Positions 45,447 through 57,809 are shown, numbered from the stretch's first letter. The stretch: 64,000 nt of DNA from Phytophthora sp. 'mugwort' (GCA_033558025.1 JAUCEF010000017.1:2976001-3040000), one strand, 5' to 3'. Notes: generated from the sequence alone by a model not told the origin. A program made the numbers and translations.

Positions 45447-48400
45447 TTAGAAGACACCGTAACGAGTTCTCTCATTCATCTCGTCATTGTTGCTGCTATT
45501 CCCACGAAGGGCGCTCTTTCGTCGCGCTTTCATGAGCCCTGCAGCTCCGCCGCCAACCATCACTGGACCTTCAGGCTCCCCGTCATCGACGCCAAACATG
45601 TCGGTAGTTGATGGTGTCTTCCTACTACCTCCAGGCTGCTCGAGCCAAATAGGAGGGTTGTTCGCCTGTTGCTGTTGCGAGGTCCCGTCGTTCATCGAGT
45701 CGCCCCCGTCGTCTCCAGCGACAGCTCGTCGACTTTTGCCTGGTGCAGAGTTCGGGGGTGGGAACACATCCACCATCATCTGCTTCTCCTCAACCGGCAC
45801 TGAGCGAGGCGGTCTCAACGCAGCAACACGTCGCACATGTGACGCGCGACTGCCACGCACGCAGGTCGCTCGATCAGCGTCAAAATGGTCCGCGTTGTTG
45901 CTTTCGTCGTCTCCGTTACGGGCAGCGTGAGCCATCAGAGCTTCGAGTCGACGTTGTAGCGCTGGTGAACAACTTGCGTGGATGAATGCATGGAGTGGTT
46001 CGTCGCCTGTAGACTGCAAGAACCGCATGATCTTGGCCGACGCAGTCTTTACAAGCGGACTTGGATGCATCACACAAGACCCAAGGAACGGGACGACGTT
46101 GTCTAAGCCTAACGGCTCCGACGACGGCTTTGTGCCTCGACTGGTCGACTTGCGTCTTCCTGGAATCGTTGGAGACGACGTGGCCCCGCCACTGCTATCA
46201 CTGACAACTAGAAATTCATACAGCAACTCCAGACGCAGTATCAGTTGCCACCGTAGTTTTGTAGAGGAGATTTTCCGCCGTGCCAGCGATTCGCCAGCAC
46301 TGCCGCTCAGATCGCTCTGCTCGGGTGCACTGAGGATGGCGTTGCAGACGGTATTCTTGCCAATCGCACTCTTGCCTGCCACGAGACGGAGGATATCGTG
46401 CACCTTCGAGCGTACTCGGACACTTTCACTGCCACTTTGTTGCACCACGCTACGGATCATAGAACCCAGTACGAGATTCACGCCCCACTCCCCCCACGGA
46501 ATCGCATAGTCCTGTCCAGTTGCACCACTCGCTCGGCCATATTTCGGTAACGGAGGATTAATTAGTAGCTGGAGCAAATCGAACGCAGCTAAGCAGACGG
46601 TCGGTGCTGGGTCTAGTGTGAGCTGCTTCACCAAAAGACAACAGGTCTCCCAGGCGCCTTTAAATTTGGGATCGGGACTGGAAGCTACGAGATAATCCAC
46701 GAGTTTGTCCACGCCAAGACAGCGTTCAGCAGGGCTCCCGGTCGGCGACGTTAGTAGCGCAGTGATTTCAGTAGAGCAAATCTGCTGGAGCTTGTGAGCA
46801 TCGACACCTAGAGGTCGCTGGAGCTTCCGTCCACTGTCCGTCTCCGGTCGACTGCTGTCGGCACCTGTCGGAAGTGCCTTGGTAATCTGCACGACACTGC
46901 GCGTGATCGTTTCTCGCATTGAAGGCTTCAATTCAGCTAAAAAGCTGTTGAGATCCACAGCGCCGTAAGAATCGTGTGAGCCACCGTTTGTAGCCTCGTA
47001 GATCGTGACGTAAGTCGTGATGGCGGCGGTCCGTACATCAACGTGCTTGTTTTCCAATGCCGGCCGAACAATCCCCAAGATAAGCGGTAAATCTGGCTGC
47101 TGGTTGTCTCCAGTGGGAGCTTCTCTCACTAGTAATGTAATTAGTCTCAAGAGCTCTCCGAGAACCAGTGGTGAAGCTGCGACAGCACTCGAAGAAGACG
47201 CAAGGTGTTGGTACTTTTCAGCCAGCATTTTACACATACGGGCGTGGCCAACGTGACACAGCGACGCCATCGAGTACAGCAACGTAAAACAATCTTGACG
47301 CAGCCGTTGCTTGGTATCTCCAAGCTTCTGCAGTACAAGCCCCACGACCTTCTCCAGAATCTCATCAACGTACTGGTGCTCCGAAGACACGAGGGGCAAG
47401 AAGTCGGTCGCAATAACCTGGAACAGACGTAAAGCACACTGGAAAACACGCGCGACGGTATCATTCAGTCCCAGTTCCAGGACCTGAGCCAGCATCCCCA
47501 ATGCTTCCAGTGTCTTGGGCAGTGTCGTGTCCGCAGCAACTCGTCCACTGGCACAGCACACAACCTGGCGCTCGACTTCGCGGATAGCAGCTTCACGTTG
47601 CGCCCAAGCTTTGTCTAGTAAACAACGGACAAGTTCTTCTCCGAAACCTTGAAGGATATTTGAGAACATTTCCTTCTGCTCACTTGTCAGAGCGGTTCCG
47701 TACGGAAGCTGAACAGGTTGAGATTGAGTCGCACTATTGGCTGGTGTTCCCGATGAAGAAAGCGTCGCTGACAGTGAAGGATTAGCAAGTGCCGGTCGAT
47801 GTTTCGTTGACGATCCGGATGCTGTAGGCGGACGGATCGTCCCGGACGTACCGGGTCGAGTCGACTCGCTAGGGATCTCAAAGTCATCGACCTCGTCCAT
47901 TAACATATCGGACTCCAACACGCCTCGCTCTACGAGTTTCGAGATGAGTTTTTGCCTTGAAGATCGAGCTAGTGCATCTAAGAACGGCATGACGGCAGTA
48001 CGAGCCACTTGCATCGTGTCGGCCACAATTTGGAGCGCCACGAGCCGCACATTCTGGTCCTTGTGCTCACAAACCTGTAACGCTAATTGCAGCACATTTC
48101 GGATAGGTAGCAGTCCAGAAGAACTCTCTTGGACGCCGAATTCAAGCATCAATTTCGACACAAGAGCCATCTTGTTGCTTAAATAAGTCGCCGAGAGTGT
48201 CTGAGGAGACGAGTTGCGATCACACGCGATCAGCTCGTCCAGTAGAAACACGGGACCGATACAAGACGTCTGTCGGGATAACAGTAACAAGGCATCTTCC
48301 GTCGTGACATGCAGCCGATTCTTGGAATCCCCAAGCTTTACCAGTAATCGAGGGATCAGTGGACGCACAAGGTCGTGTACGACAGTCACATCCGCGGGGG

Positions 48401-50559
48401 AAGCCACTGCACTGTCAAACGCAATGCCAACTTCCATGAGCAGTGAGACACCCGCTTCAAAGACCGAGTTGACACGATCCTGAAGCGCTTGCATCAGTGT
48501 CATTTGCATGGCACTCACGAGCGTTCGATAGGAGGCAGTTGATTTGTGTTGGCTCTCAAACGAGAGCTCACGCGTCTCGACCAAGTACTGCACATAGCTC
48601 AAAGCCTCGACGCGAGGAGCCCACGCGTTCGAGAATAAACACCGCGTCGCTTTTTCTCCAAAACATTCGAGCATGTCGACGGCAAGTTCCTTGTTCTGAC
48701 CTTGAATTGGCTCGGCATATGGGAGATCGTCTTCTCTTTGAGACGCTTTAGTACGTGGAGAAAGCGTCGGCGTAGAGACGTCAAACCCCGTGGTGTTGCC
48801 ATTGCCAATGCTCTTCCGACTATCTTCGTCTTTATCGGAAGATTCCTCACTCCGGATACTCAAGCGTTTACTCTTCTGGAGTGCATCTTTTAGTCCCGTG
48901 TTGATCTTGGCTTGAATTGAAGGCTTGAGGTGCTGGTTTTGCTGTTTAAATAAAGATTCACACCAGTTCTTCGTGTGTTCGAAGATCGCTTCCGGTGTCC
49001 CTTTCATTTCTGTATAAAAAAAATAAAAACAACAAACGTTAACGTCTTTAAATGAAATGATACTGAAACATCAAATGATTTTTTTTCGTACCAGAGTCTT
49101 CACATCGAATCACGAGGCTCTGCACTAGCAGATCGATTGAAGCTGTTCGCACGTGAACACTGGAGTTTTCAAGTGCCAACGTGCTGATCTGCATCGCCTG
49201 GGTAAAGCTTAAGCCACTCGCCTTCTCGTTCATGCGATATTGATTGGCTATAGCATTGAGAATCTTGATAGAAACGAGCTGGTGACGCCATGATACATTT
49301 ATGCTGGAGACGGCTGGACCAGCACCGCTCTGCCGACTTGGAGATGACGTGGAGGACGACAGCATTTGTGCGATGTATAGCGTCAAATATCGTGTGATGT
49401 CGACGCTCTTACAGATCAAAAAAAGCAACGACGACACAGCTTCGCTCGAGTCTTTTTCATTCGAACCGGCACCACGTAGCAGCAGTACAATGGCAATACG
49501 AGGAATCACGGGACGTTCGTCGTGAAACGCTTTCGTATGGAACTCTGGCTCGCTCATAGCTGCATTGAACGCCACTTTAAGCAATGACGTGCAGCAGCTC
49601 GACGCGACTTGCGTGACAGCGTCCTGCAACGCCAGCTCCATCATGACGCACGCTCCATTAAACAACCTGATGAGCTTCTTCCCTTTGAACACATTCTGGA
49701 AGCATCTACTGGCGTCTGTGATCGCAATCACGCGGGTCTTCCAGCTTTTACTCGTAAAAGAGCGAGTAATCTCCGCTCCGAATGCATTCTTAATGTCTTC
49801 CACTCCTCGTCTGCCTTCAAGCTCGTTGTCGTCATCATGCTCTCCATTGTCGCCTTCCAGCTCCGTCTCTTCGTTCTCAAGTTCCATCTCATACTCGTCC
49901 GGTAGTAACAACGGGAGCACCGCACTATTCGCCACATCCACAGGTGTCTTTCCTTCATCATCACAGGCGTGAGCATCAGCTCCAGCTTCGAGCAACAGCT
50001 TGACGATCGCTGGATGGTTCTCAGCACTGGCAAAATGTAGCGGCGTCTTGCCGTTCCTTCTCGTCCCGGACAGCTCGGCATTGCACTCGACAAGAAAGTT
50101 GGCCACGCTTTCATGGCCTTTAAAGCACGCGATCTGTAGCGGTGTAAAGATGCCTAAATCTCCGTCACGAGGGACAATATCACTGCGATCACTGTAGTCC
50201 GTATCGAGGTCGGCTCCGTTCGAGATGAGCCACTTGACTAGTGACAAGTCGCCGCTACTCGCCGCGTAGAACAGCGGCGTGTGGCCGAACGCATTGATCT
50301 CGTTAAGGAACGTCGACGCCATGCCATCGCACATGAGCAAATACTTGCAGGCGTTCAAGTTGCCATTGTCACAGGCATAATGCAGCAACGAGTTGTTGGT
50401 TTTGGCTTCGAGGATCAACTCGACAGTCCTGGGTTTGCTCGTGTCGGCCTCGTCGTGGAGAACGACCTGCAGATAGTCCCGGACAGCCTCGAAATCATCC
50501 TGTTGTGCTGCTTGGAACAACTCCTTGAGCGTGAGTAGCTGAGCATGGTCCGTCGACAT
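45447..50559 (-). CDS. Ankyrin-repeat / TOG-array protein, probable microtubule factor
   Basis: Exon 1, 50559-49092, and exon 2, 49009-45447, are separated by an 82-base intron (GTACGA...ATACAG); the codon GAA is split and the frame joins to 1676 residues. Residues about 55-220 are four or five ankyrin repeats (NGKTPLHFASAENH, FGHTPLFYAASSGD). From about 250 on there are at least three TOG-like HEAT arrays, each opening with a related helix pair (FGAEITRSFTSKSWKTRV; FGEKATRCLFSNAWAPRVEA; FGEELVRCLLDKAWAQREAA), and a fourth diverged unit near 1230. The 'W-x-x-R-x-x-A' pattern is that of TOG domains of the CEP104/Crescerin type, which bind tubulin at ciliary tips. The last 250 residues are basic and disordered. 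The fit with a zoospore flagellum or general microtubule role is inference. Confidence 0.85.
49010..49091 (-). other. Intron of the ankyrin-TOG gene
   Basis: An 82-base, AT-rich intron with donor GTACGA and acceptor ATACAG on the minus strand. Splicing is in frame through a split GAA codon. Confidence 0.85.
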
Positions 50560-50731
50560 GACGCCTTGGCTCGAGTCTCGTGAAGTGCACGAAATCTTGC
50601 AACGGACGCGACGTTAGGAACCGTCGACTACTTTCACGGATCTAAGAAACAAATAATACTTGGTAATATTTGTTTCTTAAATCCGTAATACTTCGTAATA
50701 TACACCAATTTTCAGGATCTTCTACATGGTT

Positions 50732-53690
50732 CTATGAGCGACAAAGCAGGTCGACAACTTGACTAATTTGAGGTCGTTGGGCTGGGTTGGGCTGTAGTAG
50801 CATCCGGAGAAGTGATGTCATGGAAAGACTCGCAGCGAGAGGGAGTTTCGACAAGAGTTCAGTGATACTTTTGGTGTGGAAGATAAGTGGCTGTGTATGT
50901 TGTGCAGTTTGAGTCGTGGTTGAGACGATCAGTTGCTGCTGTTGCCACATGAAAAGAGCGTCGCACAATGCACAACCGAGCATCCAAACGTCTGCTTTTG
51001 CTGTGATCGGGAGCTCGTTGACGACTTCGGGTGGCGCGTAATTGTAGTTGAAACAATCTTGCAGGTTGGAACTTTGGAGTGTGAAAGCGTCGAAATCGTG
51101 CTTCCAGGATAAAAGTCCTCCAATCTTCACATGGACATGGGAATTTTCATCGTTTGAGATGTAAATGTTTTCTAGATTGACGTTCAGATGCAGTAGACCA
51201 AGACTGTGCATTGCTGCGAGTCCTGAGGCTACTTCACGGAATATGTTTCGTAGATGCTGCTCCACTTCGAGATACTTGACGTCGTTGTTGTCAGTATCGA
51301 CAAAGAATCTGCGGTAGTGATTAAGCCACTTGTCGTTGTCGAAATACTCGGTCACGATGAATACAACCGGCCAGCACTCGACGAGTAAGCCAGACTCGGA
51401 GAACAAGTGGAACGTTTTCTTCTCTACTGCCGCCACCTCCGCTACAAAAGGACTTTGTAGCGTCTTCCACATGTTCGTCGCTTGCATGAAAAGGTAATCT
51501 GCCATCATCTCTGTCCGACATGGAATGGTGTGAAGAACGAGACGGTTTGCGTTCTTCACCCCTTGGTCGAGCACTGCAAGAGCCATTTTCTGCGGTGGGA
51601 CGAAAGCTAAACACCGTTCAAACTCGAGCCGTGAAAGAAAGCCAGACGGATTCACACAATGCCCAACCAAGCGAGCAAAGGCGTCATGGGCAGCATTTTC
51701 CGCACGAAGTAGAGGTCGCTCAAGGACGCGTCGATTACGCTCTAGCATGAGCACCATGTGAAGCTCTTCGGTGTACATTGTTTTCCGCTCTTGTTCTTCT
51801 TTGTCAACCACCTGCACGTGTTCCTGCGCTTCAGTAGTTGGCGGCTCCTTGACTCGTTTCCTAGGCGACATCGTCATTGGTTTCTTGTACACTTTACGTG
51901 GAGGTTTACAGCTCTCGGATGATTCTTCAATGGCTGTCGATTCGACAAGCCTGACGAGAGAACCTAATGTTTCCCGTACAGCTTCGCACACTGTGTCCGT
52001 ACGTCCTTCGACGGCAGCAAGCTCGTCCTTTGCACTCACGGAGCTTGCGTCTTGTTCATGTCTAGCTTCCACAACAAGTTGAGCGGGTATCCTTGCTTCA
52101 AGAGGAATACTATTCGCTCGAGCTCGTTCAAGACGGAGCTCGTCATCTTTTACCCGTAACGCGTGCATTGTCGGCCAGTGACAGCGGTAGTCACTCTCCC
52201 TCTCCTCCTGTTCTCTCCTCTGCAGCTCCCACTTCCTCCTTCGACACAAACAGCAATACAGGGGGAAACTCTCACGCAAGCGAATGAGTCGATGGTGGTG
52301 ATTCTTCTCCCATTCGTCCTTCAAAGGCACAAAACTATCTCCTTCTGCACCAAAACCTCGTCGCTTTTCGCTCCGTCGAACCGCATCTAGCTGCGCTTCG
52401 TGTTCTTTCATGACGGCAAGTTCGTGCCGGGTTTTCTTGGCTGACATTGCTCCCATCATGGCCCGAGCAAGACTGACTCCACCTGAAGTTGCAGCAGCTA
52501 AAGTCGTTTTAATTTCGTATTCGGCATCCTTAACTGCCGCTTGAACACCAGTATAATGATCCAGCACTTCCTCAATAATGCTGACAAACTCTCGGAACTC
52601 ACTTGCACAAAGCAAGCGTCGCCCGCCAGCCTCATTTTGGCTCACCTGCGACACAAATTCAATCAAGAATCGCTGCAACTCTGTCGACCGGAGGAGCTCA
52701 GCAAGTCCACGTACTTTTGCAGCATACTTGTGTGGTCGTCTACAGTTAACAACCAAGTGTTAAAACGAAGACTCTGTCCAGTATAAAACGTCTATCTGCA
52801 TCAAAGACGTTCACTTACTCTCTTGACAAGATCCCAAACAGGATCTGAAGGAGATGCAGCTTGCCCGTGCCAGCTTCATCGATCGCCACGAATACTTTGT
52901 TGACATTCTTGTCGTATTTCTGCTGGGAAATTCTCTCCTGGAGCTGCATCTTCTCGGCAATCTCAGGTTCTGCTTTCAGTTGCAGTTTTCTCTTGTGTGT
53001 TTGCATCTCTGCAAGCATCTGGGGCGTTGTGAGGAGCAGAATCCGTTGTCTCTGGAGCTCGGTACTGCACTGAATCTTCCTCACCAAATACTTCATGAGC
53101 TCCGACCGGAGCTGGAGCAACATGTGCTGATGTTGCTGCAACGACGCGACTTTTGCGTGGTGCTGGCGTCGAGCTCTTCTGACTGCACGTCGCTTGATCT
53201 CGCGTTCTCGTTCTCGTTCTTGCTGCCAGTTCTGCGATTCCTCAGCGGTAAAGAGACTCCCCACTTGTCGCTTGGCTACAGTAGCTGAACCTCCTGGCTC
53301 CATTAATTGCATCAATGCATTAACATACGTTGTGACCGTACGAGTATGCACTTGTTGCTTCTTTTTATCGTCTTTTGCAGCGTTTTTGAGGTATCTCTTC
53401 TCGGCTGCGGGCGACATGAACTTCCGTTTACCTTTGGACTTTTTCATTGCGGCGGTATTCTCTTCAGTAGTTTCGACCAATTTGACCATGACATCCGCTA
53501 CTGCAAGTGCGATTGTGTAGACGTTGGCGTGCTCTTGAGGGTTCTTGAGACTGTCGTCGACCTGTTTCTCGGTCTCTTCTGGAACTTGAAGCTCTTCGTC
53601 AGGTAATTCCCACACGGAGTCACCTGTGATACTGTTGTAGAAGTAGAAGTTGCCAGAATCGTCCGACTGCACGTGCCACTTGCTCAGCAT
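50732..53690 (-). CDS. WW-domain / EF-hand-like / pseudokinase protein
   Basis: Two exons, 53690-52819 and 52739-50732, with a 79-base intron (GTAAGT...CTGTAG); the split codon GAA restores one frame of 959 residues. The first ATG is 53690; the open frame upstream starts with TTG. A WW domain opens the protein (WHVQSDDSGNFYFYN...GDSVWELP), so a proline-rich partner is likely. Basic coiled-coil stretches follow. Around the splice site AIDEAGTGKLHLLQILF looks like an EF-hand loop. The C-terminal 240 residues have a kinase fold (VIVTEYF-like hinge as FIVTEYF; YNYAPPEVVNEL...KADVWMLGCAL). The catalytic loop reads LHLNVNLENI, with asparagine for the aspartate, and the DFG place reads IGG. It is therefore almost certainly a pseudokinase with a binding role. 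Confidence 0.82.
52740..52818 (-). other. Intron of the WW/pseudokinase gene
   Basis: A 79-base intron, GTAAGT donor and CTGTAG acceptor on the minus strand. Without it the gene would look like two separate proteins. Confidence 0.85.
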
Positions 53691-53760
53691 CTCCGTCTTC
53701 AATGTTGACAAACCGATAAATAACCGGTTGGGGGTTAAAAGGCAGGTCGTTCGTTACAAG
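53691..53760. promoter_or_regulatory. 70-base divergent promoter
   Basis: The start codons of the WW/pseudokinase gene (minus) and the TMEM234-like gene (plus) are only 70 bases apart, so both must use one compact bidirectional promoter or overlapping leaders. Confidence 0.6.
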
Positions 53761-54542
53761 ATGAATTCAGCCGTGTCGACTCTGCTGTCCTTCCTGTTTG
53801 TGGGGGCACTCTGGGGCTGCACCAACCCGCTCATTAAGCGAGGTAGAGCATGGAAGGGAGACTGTACTGCTCTGGACAGGTAATATCGGAGACTGACAGG
53901 GGTTGTTGGGGCATTAGGCAGCAAGGACGACGTCATGTATTCGAGGAAGGATAACAGCGCCGGCGAGTTCGTCAAGCAATTGGTCGGACTGGTAAAGAAC
54001 TGGCAGGTGGGGGGGGGGAGGGGGCGGAGTCTTGAGATACCGCATTGATTCTTCAATGGTGGAGTCTTTAGAGAGACTGAGGGTTAGTGCTGTGTTTGTG
54101 TATGCAACAGTTTATACTACCTTTCGCTTTAAACCAGAGCGGATCTGTCGTCTACGTCTACCTTCTTGGTTCAGCGGGTGCGTCTAGCTGCGTTTGCAAT
54201 TAAGTGTTGCAGACTGTCGCCTTCGGGACAAAACTGACTTCGTTGTCATCCTCGTGCCACTCGGGCAGACATCTCGAATGCTGTACCCATTTGCAACTCA
54301 CTCACATTCGTCTTCACGGCCATCACAAGTCGTGCGCTTGGCGAGAAGCCCCAGCGCCCAGTCTGTACGTGCAACACCTTTATTCCATACCACATTCACT
54401 CCAATCTCGTTGACACACAACCTGCCTCCATATTCCACGCCGCCACTGCTCTCATGTTGTAGCCACGTACACTGGCATGCTGCTCATTCTCGTGGGTGTA
54501 GCCATTTGCTTCGCCAGCAAGCAGGGCATGTCATCGGCGTAA
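53761..54542 (+). CDS. TMEM234: TMEM234-like small membrane protein (five exons)
   Basis: The gene becomes visible only after splicing: exons 53761-53842, 53900-54006, 54111-54177, 54269-54364 and 54463-54542. All introns are GT-AG and phases match, giving 143 residues. Exon 1 reads LFVGALWGCTNPLIKRG, the first membrane helix typical of the TMEM234 family. Later exons give LPFALNQSGSVVYVYLLGS, AVPICNSLTFVFTAITSRAL and GMLLILVGVAICFASKQG, corresponding to helices 2-4 in order. The family resembles half of a DMT-type carrier, with four helices. Its transport function is not established. Expected location is an internal or plasma membrane. Exon 2 joins a glycine-tract donor (GTGGGG), which is unusual but in frame. 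Confidence 0.82.
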
Positions 54543-54690
54543 GCTGAGGATGGCTATATCTAAACATGTTCCTGGTAATTACTACTGGTAACGACACGTC
54601 GAGATCCATAGAAATATACATACCAAAAATTGGTGGCCCGCCGCCTGACCTGTCACAACTAATAATTCATAAAGAGCTTGTTACTTGACC

Positions 54691-55438
54691 ATGGGCAGTT
54701 CCTCAGACGAAGATGACGGCGACTACGTGCCCGAAGGTGCGCCCCAGTCCCTATTAACCCCTGTATCATACAAATTATTTAACATTTCAACTGACCTCCG
54801 CAGCCGATGAGGAAGAGGAAGACGACGCCATCGACGCCGACGATGTCGAGGCGGACAAGCAGCGAAGCGTCACAGCCGACTCGCACGTGGACAACCTCTG
54901 GGACGACATGAACGCGTCCACCGCCGTCTCGAAGAGGGCGGTAAACAGGACAAAGAAGTTGCTGAGTGGACTCACCAAGAAGACCAAGCGCGCAGCCGAC
55001 AAGAAGAAGAAGCGGAAGCTGCACGAGTTCTCCATGCCCGTTTTGAGTGTGGACACGAAGAGATCGAGGAAGGACATGACGGAGCTTGCAACGGCGACCA
55101 AGCACAAATTGGATCGAGTGGTCAAGTTCGCTGGCAAGGAGTACAGTGTGTCGACAATGGCTGGTACTGCTGCAGCTGCCAAGACCGGGAAGAAGGGGCT
55201 GGATCAGGTACTGGAATCTCTTGACGAACCCAAGAAGGTGTCGACAATGGAGAAAACGTCGCTTGATTGGGACAAGTTCAAAGAGAAGGAAGGTATTGAA
55301 GAGGAACTGACGCAGTACACTAAGGGCGGATACATTGAAAAGCAGGAATTCCTCCAGAGGCTCGATCACAAACGCTTCGAGATCGAAAAGGCCGAACGCG
55401 ACAAGAAACGAAAACTCCAGCAGCAACAACCGAAATAG
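54691..55438 (+). CDS. SWC5: SWC5/CFDP1-like BCNT-domain chromatin protein
   Basis: Exon 1, 54691-54736, and exon 2, 54804-55438, with a 67-base intron (GTGCGC...CGCAG), encode 226 residues. The N-terminus is an acidic stretch (MGSSSDEDDGDYVPE then DEEEEDD). A basic middle follows. The C-terminal about 80 residues are the BCNT-C domain: KTSLDWDKFKEKEGIEEEL, then GGYIEKQEFLQRLDHKRFEI, matching the 'W-x-x-F/Y-K-x-x-E-G-I-x-E-E-L' hallmark. In yeast and animals SWC5/CFDP1 is a subunit of the SWR1/SRCAP remodeller that exchanges H2A for H2A.Z in nucleosomes. The acidic tract is thought to bind H2A-H2B. It ends 127 bases from the convergent deacetylase gene. Confidence 0.9.
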
Positions 55439-55565
55439 AAGAAATAGCAGCTATGGATGCGCAGCAAGAAATACTCACGAAGTATGTTCAGCATATCGTT
55501 ATCATCGTAGCAAAGCGACAAACAATGCACAAGCAAGGTCCTAGAAGTCCTCCCCTCGCTGTTGT

Positions 55566-57377
55566 CTAGTCCACATCCATTGGGATGACGTCCGGTGCCG
55601 AATTGTCCTCTCCTTCCTTCTGAGCGGCACCGTTTGCTGCACTAGCGCTGGCATCACCGTCATCGCCGGCATTCCCTCGCTGGTCTTTGTCGTCTTTATA
55701 AAACTCCGCCTCGTGCTGCCGCTTTCCGTCATTATTGGTCCGCGTGTCAGGGTCCGCTGCATCTTCATCCTCTTCACGTAGCATATGCATCGGAGGCGCT
55801 TGGCTCATCTGAACGCTCGGAGCTCCATTTAGAGCACGGAGATTTTCAAAGATTTTTTGCCTAGTAAAAAAATAAGAGAATCCTTCGTTAGTGATGCAAG
55901 TGAGCAGTGAGTTTGAAGGACGGGACTAACGTACTTGCACTCATCCAGGTATTCCCTTGAGTTGGCATTCTCAAGGTCTGGGTCTGGCTCGAGATGCAAC
56001 TTGAAATTCGGAGCGTAGAACTCGAAGTAGTCGTTGTACGGAATGTTGTTCGACACTTCTTCCTCCAACAGAATCGACGTCTCGTAGGCCCAAGCTCTCG
56101 AGACATTGCGGATTGTGTAGCCTCCACCTCCCAGCACAAGCATCGGCAGGCCGAAGCTTTTAACGAACTTCACGCATTCACCATGGCCTAGAACGAACAA
56201 AGCACAGAAATGTTGAGTAAAAGCGAAATTACGCCATGTTCTAACATAAGTAAAAACATACCTCGTGTGGTTACGTTAAAGCAACCCAGACGATCTCCCG
56301 TGAGCGAGTCCGCACCACACTGCAGCACCACAGCGGAGGGACAAAACGTCTCCATGACCTTCTCGATCACAGGTTTAAACACGCTCTCGTAACTCTCATC
56401 GTTCATGCCGCTCAGCAAAGGGAAATTGACAGCGTAGTACTTGCCGTTCTTGGTGCCAATATCCTGTATACAACCATCCTAGTTAGTATTTGACCATCAG
56501 AGCAATAAAGACTCGCAACCACTTGTCATACCTTGATATCACCCGTACCCGGGAAAAAGTCCCCGTACTTGTGGAACGACACCGTCATGACTCTGTCCGT
56601 GACGTAGAATGCTTCCTCCACGCCATCTCCATGGTGCACGTCGATATCAATGTACAGCACGCGCGGGTGGTACTTCAGCAGCTCCAGGATGCCCAGTACG
56701 ATGTCGTTCACGTAACAGAATCCCGAGCCCTCCGACTTCTTGGCGTGGTGCAGTCCTCCCGCCCAGTTAATGGCGATATCGCAGTGACCGTGGTTCAGCC
56801 GACTCACAGCATCCAGCGTGCCTCCAGAATAAATCTGGCAGAAATCGAAGATGCCGTCGAAAACCGGACAGTCTGTCAACTCGCCCAAGTTGTCTGTGGA
56901 CCAGAAAAAGCAAGTGTGAGCATCACCCTCCAGCACATAGTGTCTGGTCTCCACGTACATTTCTGCAGATCGGAAGCCAGGTCCTTCTGGTTGCTGGGGC
57001 TGATCCTCTGCAGGAAGTCGATGTAATCTGGTGCGTGGAAGTTCTTGATCTCCTCGGCCGACGCGATGTGCGGCTCCTGCAAGGGTAGCGCAACGGTAGA
57101 GCGGGGTTAGCACTCTACTTATCTTTTGTATGCGCCACTACGTACGAAGATGTCCATCTTGCGGTACAGATCGTAGTTGACCACGAGGTGGTGCGCCAGT
57201 TTCATGCGGTGGGGCTTCATGGGGTGGCCCGGCCCATAGTAGAAGTGTCCTTCCTCGGCTGCAAAATGTGGGGGTAGAACAACGAGTTAGTGCGCAGAGG
57301 GGGAAGACGTTAAGCGGAGGGAGCGCACACGCACGGTGGTAGAAGTAGGACACGCGCTTCTTGGTGGCGCTGGCCAT
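55566..57377 (-). CDS. HDAC1: Class I (RPD3/HDAC1-type) histone deacetylase
   Basis: Seven exons: 57377-57335, 57258-57146, 57076-56959, 56893-56532, 56463-56262, 56187-55935 and 55860-55566. All introns are GT-AG and phases agree, giving 461 residues. The fold is complete: [20 protein letters not shown], then [18 protein letters not shown] with the paired active-site histidines. [10 protein letters not shown] has zinc ligands D and H, and [11 protein letters not shown] the third ligand. [18 protein letters not shown] holds the catalytic tyrosine. The C-terminal about 70 residues are acidic and end MDVD. It should remove acetyl groups from histone lysines in nuclear corepressor complexes. It lies tail-to-tail with the SWC5-like gene. 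Splicing is required because every exon boundary introduces a frame change. Confidence 0.95.
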
Positions 57378-57809
57378 CTTGGCTGGAATGGAGTGAAAGC
57401 AAATGCGTCGCGGGAATACTGTACTTGGTAATTATATGCTCATATCCCCCGGGGCAGTGGCCATAAACCCACGGGAGAAGCGTATCCATCTTATCCACGG
57501 GTTTGGTCTGATGGTTAGGTGTGCCAAAAATCTGTGTACCCACCAGTTGCAAACAAAACTCCGACCAAAAGTTAGATTGGACCGAGCGGTGCGATCTTGC
57601 CGGATGACCAGCCGGACAATTTTAAAATTGCTTTTGTGACTTGCACCTGTTCGACAAATTAGTACTGAGTTCCGTCGACGGCCATCCAGCGTCGATCCTT
57701 CAGCCAAATCTAGTGATTGGCTAGTTGCAAATGGCTAGGATCGCACGGAGCCCCTTCGTTGGCGAAACACTCATCATCTTTTGCGGGAGAGGCCAGCTCG
57801 GGAAAAAGC
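57378..57809. other. Upstream region of the deacetylase gene
   Basis: No coding region is supported. It grades into transposon-derived DNA from about 57,720. Confidence 0.4.

Noticed and set aside
48999..49007. Separate 1186-residue gene starting at 49007
   Set aside because: This ATG is two bases inside exon 2; the upstream ankyrin frame joins through a clean GT-AG intron.
52740..52756. Independent start for a 674-residue kinase-like gene at 52756
   Set aside because: The codon is TTG and lies within the intron; splicing joins it to the WW exon in frame.
53691..53711. Start of the WW protein at 53711
   Set aside because: The codon is TTG; the first ATG is at 53690.
54201..54547. Plus-strand ORFs of 69 and 117 codons over TMEM234
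   Set aside because: They read through introns 3-4 of the TMEM234-like gene in other frames.
57074..57112. tRNA-like GTAGCGCAACGGTAGAGC word
   Set aside because: Lies inside a deacetylase intron and lacks a complete cloverleaf.
55566..57377. Frameshifted deacetylase pseudogene
   Set aside because: Frame changes all fall at GT-AG introns of 60-100 bases, and joined exons give a complete fold.
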